Positions 19,543 to 28,299 of a stretch of 64,000 bases of DNA are shown here, piece by piece. The notes beneath the pieces were generated by a model. It saw only the letters and a program-made list of their open reading frames with translations. It was not told the origin of the DNA and searched no databases. Source of the stretch: an uncultured Brevibacillus sp. (GTDB lineage Bacteria > Bacillota > Bacilli > Brevibacillales > Brevibacillaceae). Where the stretch lies: the NCBI RefSeq assembly GCF_947502445.1, contig NZ_CANMZW010000025.1, forward strand, positions 18,377 through 82,376, in the 5' to 3' direction. Position numbers and translations under genes: made by a program. Numbering within the stretch: the stretch's first letter is position 1; every line of letters starts with the position of its first letter.

Positions 19543-20124
19543 ATGAGGGAGCATCAAGATTTTTCCCGATTAGAAAAATCTCAGCTAGTAGAAACCATGA
19601 TTGCGCATCAACAGGATGTCTGGAATTACGCTTACTTTATCACGGGGAAACAAGACTGGGCTGATGAAATCACGCAGGAGGTTTTCTTAAAGGCATGGAA
19701 AGCATTGCATTTATTCCGCCAAGAATCCTCTCTTAGAACATGGCTGTTTACCATTACCCGAAACGTATCTCATGATTACAGACGCAAATGCTCAGACAAG
19801 CGAATATGGCTGGAAACGACCACTCTCCGAAATATAGAAGCAAGCCCTTCTGCTGAGAACGATTTTTTTAAGAATAATGACAAAAAGACAATCTGCAAGC
19901 TAGTAGGTACGCTGCCTTCAAGCTTTCAGGACGTATTTGTGCTGGATGCAAAATATGAAAGGAGTATGGAAGAAATCGCGCATATTCTGCAAATTTCCAT
20001 TGGTACGGTTAAATCGAGGCTACACAGAGCACGGCGAAAACTATCTGAACTGCTTATGAGTGAAGGTATTCAGGTTAGAGCTGAGGACTGGATTATTCAA
20101 AACGGAGTAACGAGGGGCGTATAG
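19543..20124 (+). CDS. ECF-type RNA polymerase sigma-70 factor
   Basis: This 193-residue protein has sigma region 2 at about 20-85 (VWNYAYFITGKQDWADEITQEVFLKAW, SSLRTWLFTITRNVSHDYRRK) and region 4 at about 125-175 (LPSSFQDVFVLDAKYERSMEEIAHILQ, GTVKSRLHRARRKL). It should redirect RNA polymerase to a small stress or surface regulon. ATG 19543 follows AAAGGAGGTC. ECF genes are normally followed by an anti-sigma gene, but here the next gene, one base away, is an SDR-type protein. The control partner is therefore not obvious. Confidence 0.92.
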   Translation: MREHQDFSRLEKSQLVETMIAHQQDVWNYAYFITGKQDWADEITQEVFLKAWKALHLFRQESSLRTWLFTITRNVSHDYRRKCSDKRIWLETTTLRNIEASPSAENDFFKNNDKKTICKLVGTLPSSFQDVFVLDAKYERSMEEIAHILQISIGTVKSRLHRARRKLSELLMSEGIQVRAEDWIIQNGVTRGV

Positions 20125-20125
20125 G

Positions 20126-20848
20126 ATGGATTTTGTGTGGAAAGAAAAAGTGATCGTCATTATTGGGGGCAGCTCTGGTATTGGATTTGCCACGGCTCAA
20201 GCCGCGTATAAAAAAGGCGCCCACGTAGTTATTGCAGGACGTTCAGATACCAAGCTTCAGGAAGCAAAAAAAGCAATCGGCGAACACCTACAAACCTTTG
20301 TAGTCAATATGACAGATGAATCTTCTATTCAAAACATGTTCGCACAGTTAAATCAGGTAGATCACTTATTTGTCACCGCTGCAAATGTTGTTTTGGGTCC
20401 AATCCTAGAGACGGAGTGCGCCGTATTGAAATCGACGATGGAGAGCAGGTTCTGGGGATCATATTATGCTGCAAAATATGCAGCGAAAAAAATGAAAGAG
20501 GATGGGTCTATTACCTTCATGTCCGGTACATCAACTTGGAAACCAACTGCCGGTGGGGCTGTAGCGGCTGCATCTGGAGCAGCCGTTGAAGCGTTATGCC
20601 GGAGCCTGGCAGTTGAGCTTTCCCCCATCCGTGTAAACACCATTAGCGCAGGAGCCGTCGATACGAATTTGCTGAACTCCATTTTTGGTGAGAAGCGAGA
20701 AGAAATTGTAGAGCACGTAAGAAATACATTACCAGTAAAACGCATAGGGAAGCCCGAGGATATTGCAGATGCCGCTCTGTACCTGATGCAGAACCGATAC
20801 ACTACAGGCACGGTACTATCAGTCGATGGAGGGTCTCTCCTTACTTAG
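20126..20848 (+). CDS. Atypical short-chain dehydrogenase/reductase lacking catalytic Tyr/Lys
   Basis: This 240-residue protein has a Rossmann cofactor motif GGSSGIGFATA (about residues 14-24), an Arg after beta-2 (AGRSD) favouring NADP(H), the C-terminal PVKRIGKPEDIADAALYL and the closing TGTVLSVDGG. In the active site the Ser is kept (MSGTS), but the segment that should read YxASK reads AAASG (GAVAAASGAAVEAL), so Tyr and Lys are absent. It may bind a dinucleotide without classical oxidoreductase activity. It is translationally adjacent to the ECF sigma gene (one-base gap), which suggests joint regulation. Confidence 0.85.
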   Translation: MDFVWKEKVIVIIGGSSGIGFATAQAAYKKGAHVVIAGRSDTKLQEAKKAIGEHLQTFVVNMTDESSIQNMFAQLNQVDHLFVTAANVVLGPILETECAVLKSTMESRFWGSYYAAKYAAKKMKEDGSITFMSGTSTWKPTAGGAVAAASGAAVEALCRSLAVELSPIRVNTISAGAVDTNLLNSIFGEKREEIVEHVRNTLPVKRIGKPEDIADAALYLMQNRYTTGTVLSVDGGSLLT

Positions 20849-20963
20849 TAACAGAGCAGCTCATCATTCCAAAATTAAAAATTGGGCTCATGCAATAGGA
20901 ACGAACACCCATAGTCGCTTCATAAATGTAGAGTAGCAACACGAAGTGGCGGAGGTGAAAAGG

Positions 20964-21269
20964 ATGGATGATTTTAAAAAAGAGGTAAAAAAGCTCAAAG
21001 CAGCTGAATTCAAGTCAGATCAAGTTACGCCTTGGGATAAGCAAAGTATAAACGAAGGCACTATGGTACGACATGGTTGCAGTCATGGAAGATGTGGTGG
21101 ATTTGGACGCTGTGGTCGCTGTAGTTGCAGTTGCAGTTGCTCGTGCAGTTGTTCATGCAGCTGCTCGTGCAGTTGTTCTTGCAGTTGTTCATGCAGCTGC
21201 TTCTGTACCTGTTCATGCAGTTGCTTTGTCGTCATTCCGATATCCAACCGTTGTAATACGAATTATTGA
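20964..21269 (+). CDS. TOMM bacteriocin precursor, heterocycloanthracin/sonorensin family
   Basis: A 101-residue precursor peptide. Residues 1 to about 36 form a charged, Lys/Glu-rich leader (MDDFKKEVKKLKAAEF...). A Gly/Cys/Arg linker (GCSHGRCGGFGRCGRC) follows, then about 13 consecutive Ser-Cys pairs, FC, TC and two more SC pairs, and a short tail ending NRCNTNY. Cys, Ser and Thr in the core are substrates for conversion to thiazol(in)e and (methyl)oxazol(in)e by the downstream enzymes. ATG 20964 follows GGAGGTG. The architecture matches the Bacillus heterocycloanthracin and sonorensin peptides; the mature product and activity are unknown. Confidence 0.93.
   Translation: MDDFKKEVKKLKAAEFKSDQVTPWDKQSINEGTMVRHGCSHGRCGGFGRCGRCSCSCSCSCSCSCSCSCSCSCSCSCSCFCTCSCSCFVVIPISNRCNTNY
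21123..21224 (+). repeat. 6-bp degenerate tandem repeat encoding Ser-Cys core
   Basis: Thirteen hexamers of the type AGTTGC/TCGTGC/AGTTGT/TCATGC encode SC, followed by FC, TC, SC, SC. Codon choice alternates, so the array is less uniform in DNA than in protein, but it remains prone to slippage that would change core length. Confidence 0.85.
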
Positions 21270-21288
21270 AAAAGTTAGCCTCCAGTAC

Positions 21289-21339
21289 AAAGCTCCTGTC
21301 AAGCGATACAAAAGCGACAGGAGCTTTGCCTTTTTCTTT
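21289..21339 (+). terminator. Terminator/attenuator between TOMM precursor and enzyme genes
   Basis: AAAGCTCCTGTC (21289-21300) pairs perfectly with GACAGGAGCTTT (21316-21327), followed by GCCTTTTTCTTTT. No promoter is obvious in the remaining ~85 bp before the next gene, so read-through probably supplies the enzymes at lower level. Confidence 0.85.
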
Positions 21340-21425
21340 TGGAATGATGGACAAAGAGCGAATCATAGAATGAGCGTGACACACACGACGCAAGTGGTAG
21401 AAGATTCGAGGTAAGGAGGAATAAC

Positions 21426-23372
21426 ATGGCGAATTTGAATCCATCGATGCGTCTAAAAGTGAAGCGTGACACGTTTTATTTGCCGAATCCGGATGGAAGC
21501 GTGTATTTTCGCAATAACATCGGAACCTTTCAGATGGAAGGTGAAATGATTGACCAGTGGGTCGAGCAACTGCTTCCGATGTTCAATGGGGAGCACACCC
21601 TCGAAGAATTAACGGACGATCTGCCGGAAGAATACCAGGAGCATATATACCAAATGGCAAACAGTCTGTTTCAGAATGGATTTGTTCAGGACAAGAGCGA
21701 AGATATACCTCATCAGTTGCCCACTCATGTACAAGAGGTATATGGAGCACAAATCGCGTTTTTAGACGAGCTGAACGGTTCAGGGGGATACCGCTTTCAG
21801 TCGTATCGTAGCGAAAAAGCTCTGGCTGTCGGTTCTGGGCCGTTTTTTCTTGCCTTGATATCGGCATTGCTGGAGTCTGGGAAGGCACAATTTCACTATT
21901 GGATCACAGACAACGATCACACCAATCGAAAGCGGTTGGAGGAGCTGATTGCCTATGCGCGACAAAATGATCCTGATGTAGAGCTGACCGAGCTATACAT
22001 GGGCGAGCAGACACAAGCCGCGTGGCGGGAGGCGATTTCCCCCTACTCAGCTGTCTTATACGTATCGGAGAAGGGGGAGCTAGATGAGCTAGCAGCCCTT
22101 CAGTCGCTCTGCAGAGAGAATGGCAAAGTATTTATCCCGGCAATGTTTTCTTGCCAGAGAGGGATAGCAGGTCCATTGGTTCATTCAACCTCTGAAGCAT
22201 GCTTTGAATCGGGATGGCGTCGCTTGCATCATAGCTCGCTTAACGAGGAGCCCAAGCAGCATTCTTTTTCAATGACGGCTGCTGCGCTTTTGGCAAATGT
22301 GATTGTTTTTGAATGGTTCAAATACACAACAGGAGTATCTACCTCTGAAACAACTAGCCAGCTGTATTTATTGAATCTGGAGACGTTGGAAGGGGAATGG
22401 AAATCCTTTTTTCCCCATCCGTTGGTAAAAGGACCGAAAAAGCTGCAAGAGGTTAATCCAAGCGAGCTGCTTTTGCAGGCTAGTGAAAAACAACAAGCGG
22501 CGGGGAGCTACCATTCCGTTTTTCAGTCGTGGACGTGTGGGGAAACAGGAATTTTTCATACCTGGGAAGAGGGAGAGTTAAAGCAGCTGCCCCTCGCACA
22601 ATGCCAGGTTCAGTCAGTGGATCCACTTTCGGCTGGACCCGCCGAGCTTTTGCCCGTTGTTGTGTGTGCCGGTCTCACCCATGACGAAGCGCGCAAAGAA
22701 GCGGGCCTGACTGGTGTAGAGATGTATGTGTCGCGGATAGGTCAACAGCTACTTCTTGAGCAAGAGGATCTGCCTCTCGCATTCCTAGAAGCTGTTGGCA
22801 TCGGGGCGGGAGAGACGGTGGAGGAGGGGCTTTGCAGGACGCTTCGTCATTGCTTGACAGAGGTAGTTGGGAAACAACAGGGGAGAAAAATCACGAGAGC
22901 TACTCAGGTGCAAATCACGTCGCTGGATGATGAAAGGTCTCAATTTTATTTGCGTTCACTAGCTACCTTGGGAGAAAAGCCGCTCATCGGGATAGGTGAA
23001 AAGGTACTGGGATTTCCCGTGTATTGGGTTTGCACGAAAAAAGGCTGGCATGGCAGTGTCGGTTTGGATGATACACAGGCTTTGCGCAGTGCCTTGCTAT
23101 ATGCCCTGATGGAGGTACAGAATCAGCCTATATACAACAAAGGGATGTATTGCTTGTCAAGACATGCGATTGATTTGACCGAGTCAGAAAAAGAGTGGGC
23201 AATCTCTTCCCAAAATGATGTGACGGAAAGCGATAGATGGAAAGAGGCGCAAATCATTCTGAAGCGACATAACAAGTACCCGGTTGTATGGTCGGCGGCA
23301 GTTGAACCATTCTTGCAAGAAGGACTCGGTGGGGTGTTCGCTCTTTTGCTTAGAGAGGAGGGGACACAGTGA
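21426..23372 (+). CDS. TOMM maturation protein, ocin-ThiF-like (F protein)
   Basis: A 648-residue protein following AGGAGGAATAAC. The N-terminus (MRLKVKRDTFYLPNPDGSVYFRNNIGTFQMEG, then LFNGEHTLEEL-like text) resembles the leader-binding winged-helix (RRE-like) part of ocin-ThiF-like proteins. The middle has degenerate E1/ThiF character (LAVGSGPFFLALISALLESG). In heterocycloanthracin-type systems this F protein binds the leader peptide and activates the cyclodehydratase. Its stop overlaps the next start (GTGA), indicating coupling. Assignment rests on domain order, length and context with precursor, YcaO and SagB genes. Confidence 0.85.
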   Translation: MANLNPSMRLKVKRDTFYLPNPDGSVYFRNNIGTFQMEGEMIDQWVEQLLPMFNGEHTLEELTDDLPEEYQEHIYQMANSLFQNGFVQDKSEDIPHQLPTHVQEVYGAQIAFLDELNGSGGYRFQSYRSEKALAVGSGPFFLALISALLESGKAQFHYWITDNDHTNRKRLEELIAYARQNDPDVELTELYMGEQTQAAWREAISPYSAVLYVSEKGELDELAALQSLCRENGKVFIPAMFSCQRGIAGPLVHSTSEACFESGWRRLHHSSLNEEPKQHSFSMTAAALLANVIVFEWFKYTTGVSTSETTSQLYLLNLETLEGEWKSFFPHPLVKGPKKLQEVNPSELLLQASEKQQAAGSYHSVFQSWTCGETGIFHTWEEGELKQLPLAQCQVQSVDPLSAGPAELLPVVVCAGLTHDEARKEAGLTGVEMYVSRIGQQLLLEQEDLPLAFLEAVGIGAGETVEEGLCRTLRHCLTEVVGKQQGRKITRATQVQITSLDDERSQFYLRSLATLGEKPLIGIGEKVLGFPVYWVCTKKGWHGSVGLDDTQALRSALLYALMEVQNQPIYNKGMYCLSRHAIDLTESEKEWAISSQNDVTESDRWKEAQIILKRHNKYPVVWSAAVEPFLQEGLGGVFALLLREEGTQ

Positions 23373-25312
23373 AAAACACAAAAATCATGGTAATTGGTGA
23401 AGGGTTACTGGCAAATATGGTATCTGAGCATTTAGAAATGGAGTACGATGTCATTCGCCAATCAGCCTGGAACCCGGATATGCCTCATGTGACTCTCGTA
23501 CTTGACATGCATGATGCTTGGCATCCTACCGAAAGTCTTGAGATGGAAAAATGGCTGCAGTCCGCAGGCATTACATGGTTACGTACCTTCGTTTCGTTCG
23601 GAGAGGCAATCGTAGGTCCCGTGGTACGTCCCGGCATTCCTGGGTGCTCTAGGTGCGCGGATATGCGGCGCCTCATGGCTGGCAGAGATCGCAAGGAAAT
23701 GTGGGGGATTCAGTCCAGGCTAAGCGCAACCGGTGGGCTTCAAAGAGATGCTTGGCTTTCTCGTCATGGTCTCATGCAGGTGAACCAATATATAAAAGCA
23801 GAAGTACACCGGCTTGTAGAAGGGGAGAAACCACAGCTTCATGAGCATGTCCAGATCATTGATTTGCAATCGTTGACGAGTACACGGCACTTTTTTCTCG
23901 CTGATCCCTTATGTCCCGTATGCAGTCCATTGCCAGACGACACACCGGAACAAGCGCGGATTACTTTACATGCGAATCCAAAGCCAAACCCGGACAGCTA
24001 TCGAACAAAATCGATGCATGACTTGAAAAAGGCATTGCAATCAGAGTATTTGGATTCGCGAATCGGCTTTATAAATAGAAAAATGCGTGATCTTACCTCT
24101 GTGTTTGCAGATGTCAGCGTCAATTTGCCTCTGTTCACGCAGGATGAAGGCACTGCAGGCAGAACGAATTCGTATGCAGACAGCGAGTTGACGGCTATTT
24201 TGGAGGGGGTGGAGCGATATTGTGGTCTTGCTCCGCGTGGCAAACGCACGGTCGTTCATGACTGCTACGAAAATTTGGCAGAGCATGCCCTAGATCCGAG
24301 ATTGGTTGGCTTGCATACAGAGGAGCAGTATGCCCAGCCAGGCTTTCCTTTCCGCCCTTTTGAACCCAAGCGACCGATGAACTGGGTTTGGGGTTACTCT
24401 TTTTTACAGGAGCGACCTATTTTAGTGCCTGAATTGATCGCTTATTACAGTCTGGGCTACGGGGAAGGAATCGTTTTTGAGACGTCCAATGGCTGTGCAC
24501 TCGGCGGAAGCCTTGAGGAAGCGATTTTTTACGGAATCCTTGAAGTCGTCGAGCGTGATGCGTTTTTATTGACTTGGTACGCAAAATTGCGCTTGCCGAG
24601 ACTTGATCCGTCGTCTGCAGAAGATCGAGAGCTCCAATTGATGATTGATCGACTGCAGACTGTTACTGACTACGACTTTTTCATCTACAATGCTACGATG
24701 GAAAACGGTATCCCGAGCGTCTGGACAATCGCGAAGAACCGTACGCAAAAAGGGCTCAATCTGATTTGCGCTGGTGGAGCACATCCAGATCCGATCCGTG
24801 CGGTGAAAAGCTCGCTTCATGAGTCAGCAGCCATGTTGATTGGATTGTCTGACAAATTCGAGGCGAATCGGGAAAAATACCTCCGCATGTTCCACGACTC
24901 TTCGCTTGTGAAGAAAATGGATGATCATGCGATGCTCTATAGCTTGCCAGAGGCAGAGGAGCGCCTTCATTTTTTACTCGATGACACCAGACTAGTGCAG
25001 ACATTCGCAGAAGCGTTCACAGCAAGGAAGAAGCATCATGACCTCACAGATGATTTGCGTGACTTGCTCCAAATTTTTCAGAACCTGGATATGGATGTGA
25101 TTGTTGTTGATCAAACTACCCCTGACGTTCGCAGAAATGGGCTGACTTGCGTACGTGTGCTCATCCCAGGGATGCTTCCTATGACATTTGGACATCATCT
25201 CACACGGATAGATGGCTTGAAAAGAGTGCGACAGGTTCCTGTTACACTGGGGTATGTAAAGGAACCGCTTCGCGATGACCAATTAAATCCGCATCCCCAT
25301 CCATTTCCATAA
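23369..25312 (+). CDS. TOMM cyclodehydratase, YcaO/SagD family (C-D fusion type)
   Basis: A 647-residue enzyme that should use ATP to cyclise Cys/Ser/Thr side chains of the precursor to azolines. Residues 1-210 are a reduced E1-like region with Cys pairs (GCSRCADMRR and CPVCSPL) that could hold structural zinc. From about 215 the YcaO domain is evident: AYADSELTAILEGVERYCG, SNGCALGGSLEEAIFYGILEVVERDAF, ICAGGAHPDPIRAVKSSLHESA. It ends in the hallmark Pro-rich tail PHPHPFP. It begins at GTG 23369, overlapping the preceding stop by four bases. Confidence 0.93.
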   Translation: MKNTKIMVIGEGLLANMVSEHLEMEYDVIRQSAWNPDMPHVTLVLDMHDAWHPTESLEMEKWLQSAGITWLRTFVSFGEAIVGPVVRPGIPGCSRCADMRRLMAGRDRKEMWGIQSRLSATGGLQRDAWLSRHGLMQVNQYIKAEVHRLVEGEKPQLHEHVQIIDLQSLTSTRHFFLADPLCPVCSPLPDDTPEQARITLHANPKPNPDSYRTKSMHDLKKALQSEYLDSRIGFINRKMRDLTSVFADVSVNLPLFTQDEGTAGRTNSYADSELTAILEGVERYCGLAPRGKRTVVHDCYENLAEHALDPRLVGLHTEEQYAQPGFPFRPFEPKRPMNWVWGYSFLQERPILVPELIAYYSLGYGEGIVFETSNGCALGGSLEEAIFYGILEVVERDAFLLTWYAKLRLPRLDPSSAEDRELQLMIDRLQTVTDYDFFIYNATMENGIPSVWTIAKNRTQKGLNLICAGGAHPDPIRAVKSSLHESAAMLIGLSDKFEANREKYLRMFHDSSLVKKMDDHAMLYSLPEAEERLHFLLDDTRLVQTFAEAFTARKKHHDLTDDLRDLLQIFQNLDMDVIVVDQTTPDVRRNGLTCVRVLIPGMLPMTFGHHLTRIDGLKRVRQVPVTLGYVKEPLRDDQLNPHPHPFP

Positions 25313-25334
25313 AGATCAGCTGGGAGGAAGCAGG

Positions 25335-26936
25335 ATGAGTCTGGATTCCTTTATCCACCACCTTCATTTTGACATTGAAAAGGTCAATCCTTCTGACACA
25401 GATGTTGATTGGGAGGATGCTCCGCTTCCATACAAATTGTATCGGGGTTTGCCCACTCTATCGCTTCCTACAGAAATTCCGTTGACGCTCATGAAGCAAA
25501 AAGTGCTGAGCGATTGCAAAGAGCCAATCTTTTCACAACTAGGTGCTATTCTGTGGTATACGTATGGTGTTACGCAGCTGAGCCAAGCTGTTATGCCAAT
25601 GGCTTCCGATGAGGATGAAGTTATATATTTCCAGTCCAAACGGCGTTTCCTTCCTTCGGGTGGGGCGTTGTATCCTAGCGAATTGTATGTATATTTGAAG
25701 CTGAATGACCTTAGTCATGGTATCTATCACTACGATGCAGCGCACCATCGCTTGGTACTCTTGCGAGAAGGAAACTTTGACTCTTACCTCACCAGGGCGG
25801 TAGGATGGAATTGTGACCTGAACGCTTGTTTTGGAGCTATGTTTGTATCTACCTTTTTCTGGAAAAATTTCTTTAAGTACCATCATTTTTCGTACCGTCT
25901 GCAGGGACTGGATGCGGGCGTGCTGCTCGGGCAATTGTTGTCTGCGACCACTGAGGTTGGTATATCATCTGGGATTTGCTTTCAATTTTTGGATCGTGCG
26001 GTCAATCATCTGCTTGGTTTATCGGAACAGGAAGAGAGCGTGTACGCCATAGTTCCTCTTACTGTCCAACCGGATTTGGCGTGGGATTCATTGAAAAAGG
26101 CTGATGGAAAGAGGCAGGAGAAAGCGGTAACTGCGTCAGAGCTAATCCAAGAGCTGCCACAACTTTTTCATGCTCATTACGTGAAATCGAAGAATAGAAA
26201 AGATCCGCTGCTGCCCCGCAGGATGAATGAGGCCGCGATGCTCGAATCCACCAGCTCTTTTTCCAGTGTTGCTGCCACCAATCTGTCAAGAGTAAATGGT
26301 TCACGAATTTCTTTGCCTGTAGAGGATTGGCCTGAGATCAATTTTGCACAATATTGTCGGAATCGATTATCGCCTGAAATAGACTTTATGATGGGGAAGA
26401 TCCAGCTTTCACAACTCTCGAGATTGCTGCATGAAGCCATAGGCTCCTTTTCGTACCGGAATGACCTGGGAGACGGACAGGAGATGATAGCGAAGCGTTT
26501 GACCTTATCTGTTTGTCTTCATCAGGTTGAGGGAATTGTGGATGGGGCATACCATTTTGATCACCAAGGCAACTCGCTTGCTCTCATTCAATACGGAGAT
26601 CATCGCCTAAAGCTGCAATTGGGATTGTCGATGGATAACGTGAATTTGTATCAGGTTCCGTTGTGTTTTCATGTGATTGGCGACATTGATCACCAGACGA
26701 GTAAGAGAGGGCTGCGTGGTTATCGTATTCAACAGATGGAGGCAGGCATAGTTGTCCAGCGCTTGCTTGTGTCTGCCTATGCGTGCGGTATGGGAGGGCA
26801 TCCTTTGCTCGGGTATGATGCGAGGCTATGCGACGAAATTTATCAAATCCGATCCAAACAGAAAACAAGCCTGATTCAAATACCAGTAGGTCCTTATCGC
26901 CATCGTCCGCGGTTGCAAGGGGGCTTGCATGGATAA
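25335..26936 (+). CDS. SagB-type FMN-dependent azoline dehydrogenase (double domain)
   Basis: This 533-residue protein has two nitroreductase-like halves. The first contains RRFLPSGGALYPSELYVYLKL and GIYHYDAAHHRLVLL; the second contains FMMGKIQLSQLSRLLHEAIGSFSYR and GAYHFDHQGNSLALIQYG with SAYACGMGGHPLLGYD near the end. SagB proteins oxidise azolines to aromatic azoles using FMN. It follows the cyclodehydratase by 22 bp with GGGAGGAAG and ends the TOMM transcript at a clear terminator. The double-length form is common in Bacillus-type clusters. Confidence 0.93.
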   Translation: MSLDSFIHHLHFDIEKVNPSDTDVDWEDAPLPYKLYRGLPTLSLPTEIPLTLMKQKVLSDCKEPIFSQLGAILWYTYGVTQLSQAVMPMASDEDEVIYFQSKRRFLPSGGALYPSELYVYLKLNDLSHGIYHYDAAHHRLVLLREGNFDSYLTRAVGWNCDLNACFGAMFVSTFFWKNFFKYHHFSYRLQGLDAGVLLGQLLSATTEVGISSGICFQFLDRAVNHLLGLSEQEESVYAIVPLTVQPDLAWDSLKKADGKRQEKAVTASELIQELPQLFHAHYVKSKNRKDPLLPRRMNEAAMLESTSSFSSVAATNLSRVNGSRISLPVEDWPEINFAQYCRNRLSPEIDFMMGKIQLSQLSRLLHEAIGSFSYRNDLGDGQEMIAKRLTLSVCLHQVEGIVDGAYHFDHQGNSLALIQYGDHRLKLQLGLSMDNVNLYQVPLCFHVIGDIDHQTSKRGLRGYRIQQMEAGIVVQRLLVSAYACGMGGHPLLGYDARLCDEIYQIRSKQKTSLIQIPVGPYRHRPRLQGGLHG

Positions 26937-26959
26937 AAGACAGATCAGACACAAAGCTG

Positions 26960-27003
26960 CCCATTTCTAGTAGAACTGTACTGGAGATGGGTATCTTTTT
27001 TTC
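26960..27003 (+). terminator. Terminator closing the TOMM operon
   Basis: CCCATTTCTAGTA (26960-26972) pairs with TACTGGAGATGGG (26979-26991), followed by TATCTTTTTTT. Confidence 0.85.
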
Positions 27004-27084
27004 AAAATGATGTGAAAAAGAAGTATACTAGATATGTAGCCATGAACATAGAAAAGTGGTCATGAAGTCACGCAGCCCGTCTTT

Positions 27085-28203
27085 GTGGAAGGAGCCAAGG
27101 TGGGTGATGCGATCGCAATCCGCATCAAATCAATCGAAGTGACATCCATGGTGACTGCCTCTGGTAATGAGAGAACCATCGAGGGCAGATTTCTAGGTGA
27201 CCCGTTTGTCGCTGCAAAATGTCCCGGATGCGGAGCTCTCTACCCCGCGACCAGAATGGAAGGAATTGGCCCTGAAGCGATTCGTTGCGCTGAATGCGGC
27301 TCGGACACGACACCCTTTGCGTTTACCAATGGATATACGATCGGCTTTGACGAGAGCAAGGAGCTGGGTGTAACTCTGCCCAAAGAGGCGGCTGAAAAAA
27401 TTGCTCAGAATGGTCGCTATTATATGAATACACCGGAGCATTCGGTGCAAAATCCGATTGTGACCTTTGCTCCGCATGATTTGGTTGGAGTGGTGGCGCG
27501 CGTACGTCCTTTTTTGGGGCAATTGGGGACAACTCCATCTCACCCGATGCCAGACTCGCATAATGCGGGAGATTTCGGTTCGTTCCTGATCGGGGCACCA
27601 CATGAATACGCATTAACCAAAGAACAATTGAATGAGTATAAGACGGATGGTCACATGGATATTAACCGCGTGAGGGAGGATGCCATTTTGATCTGCCCGG
27701 TGAAAGTACCAGGTGGCGGCGTTTACCTAGGCGACATGCACGCCATGCAAGGCGATGGAGAAATTGCTGGGCATACAACAGATGTATCCGGAATCGTGAC
27801 GTTGCAGGTTCATGTCATCCCTGATTTAAAAATAGACGGGCCCATCCTGCTGCCAGTGGAAGAAGACCTGCCGTATTTGGCAAAACCATTTACACAAGCG
27901 GAAAAAGAAAAAGCGCTGAGGTACGCGAATACATGGCAGCTAAATGAAATTGAGGATTCCTTGCCTGTTTCCTTTATTGGGACAGGAGCTAACCTGAACG
28001 AAGCAACTGAAAACGGATTGAATCGCGCTTCCGAAGTCCTTGGTGTTACGGTGCCGGAAGTATTGAACCGGGCTACCATCACAGGCTCGATTCAAATCGG
28101 CAGACATCCGGGAGTAGTGACCGTAACCTTCCTCGCACCGACAGAACTGCTGCATAAAATCGGGATTCTGGATTTGGTCAAAGAACAGTACAATCAGAAA
28201 TAA
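27085..28203 (+). CDS. Acetamidase/formamidase family protein, N-terminus missing
   Basis: This frame encodes 372 residues from GTG 27085 with FmdA/AmdA features: GAKVGDAIAIRIKSIEV, a zinc-ribbon-like insertion (KCPGCGALYP ... RCAECGSD), NAGDFGSFLIG, GGGVYLGDMHAMQGDGEIAGH and LQVHVIPDLKIDGP. Family proteins hydrolyse short amides to ammonia and acid. The frame is open upstream only to a TAG at 27049-27051 (KSGHEVTQPVFVEGAK), which is recognisably internal family sequence. About the first 40-60 residues are absent and no ribosome site precedes GTG 27085. Probably a 5'-truncated, possibly dead gene. Confidence 0.75.
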   Translation: MEGAKVGDAIAIRIKSIEVTSMVTASGNERTIEGRFLGDPFVAAKCPGCGALYPATRMEGIGPEAIRCAECGSDTTPFAFTNGYTIGFDESKELGVTLPKEAAEKIAQNGRYYMNTPEHSVQNPIVTFAPHDLVGVVARVRPFLGQLGTTPSHPMPDSHNAGDFGSFLIGAPHEYALTKEQLNEYKTDGHMDINRVREDAILICPVKVPGGGVYLGDMHAMQGDGEIAGHTTDVSGIVTLQVHVIPDLKIDGPILLPVEEDLPYLAKPFTQAEKEKALRYANTWQLNEIEDSLPVSFIGTGANLNEATENGLNRASEVLGVTVPEVLNRATITGSIQIGRHPGVVTVTFLAPTELLHKIGILDLVKEQYNQK

Positions 28204-28242
28204 GAAATCAATAAGCGCAAGTCATTTTGCAGGAAACACACG

Positions 28243-28276
28243 AAAGACCCGAGACAAATGCATCTCGGGTCTTTTT
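28243..28276 (+). terminator. Terminator after acetamidase-like gene
   Basis: AAAGACCCGAGA pairs with TCTCGGGTCTTT over an eight-base loop, then a T run. It lies between convergent genes and could serve both. Confidence 0.88.
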
Positions 28277-28299
28277 CGTTGTCAGGTACAGGTAGGTGA

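Noticed and set aside
21123..21224. Tandem repeat as CRISPR or non-coding satellite
   Set aside because: Unit is 6 bp, in frame, and encodes the core of a recognised precursor beside its modification genes.
21073..21414. Alternative frame through the Ser-Cys repeats (Val/Ala-rich)
   Set aside because: Low-complexity shadow of the TOMM precursor without a ribosome site.
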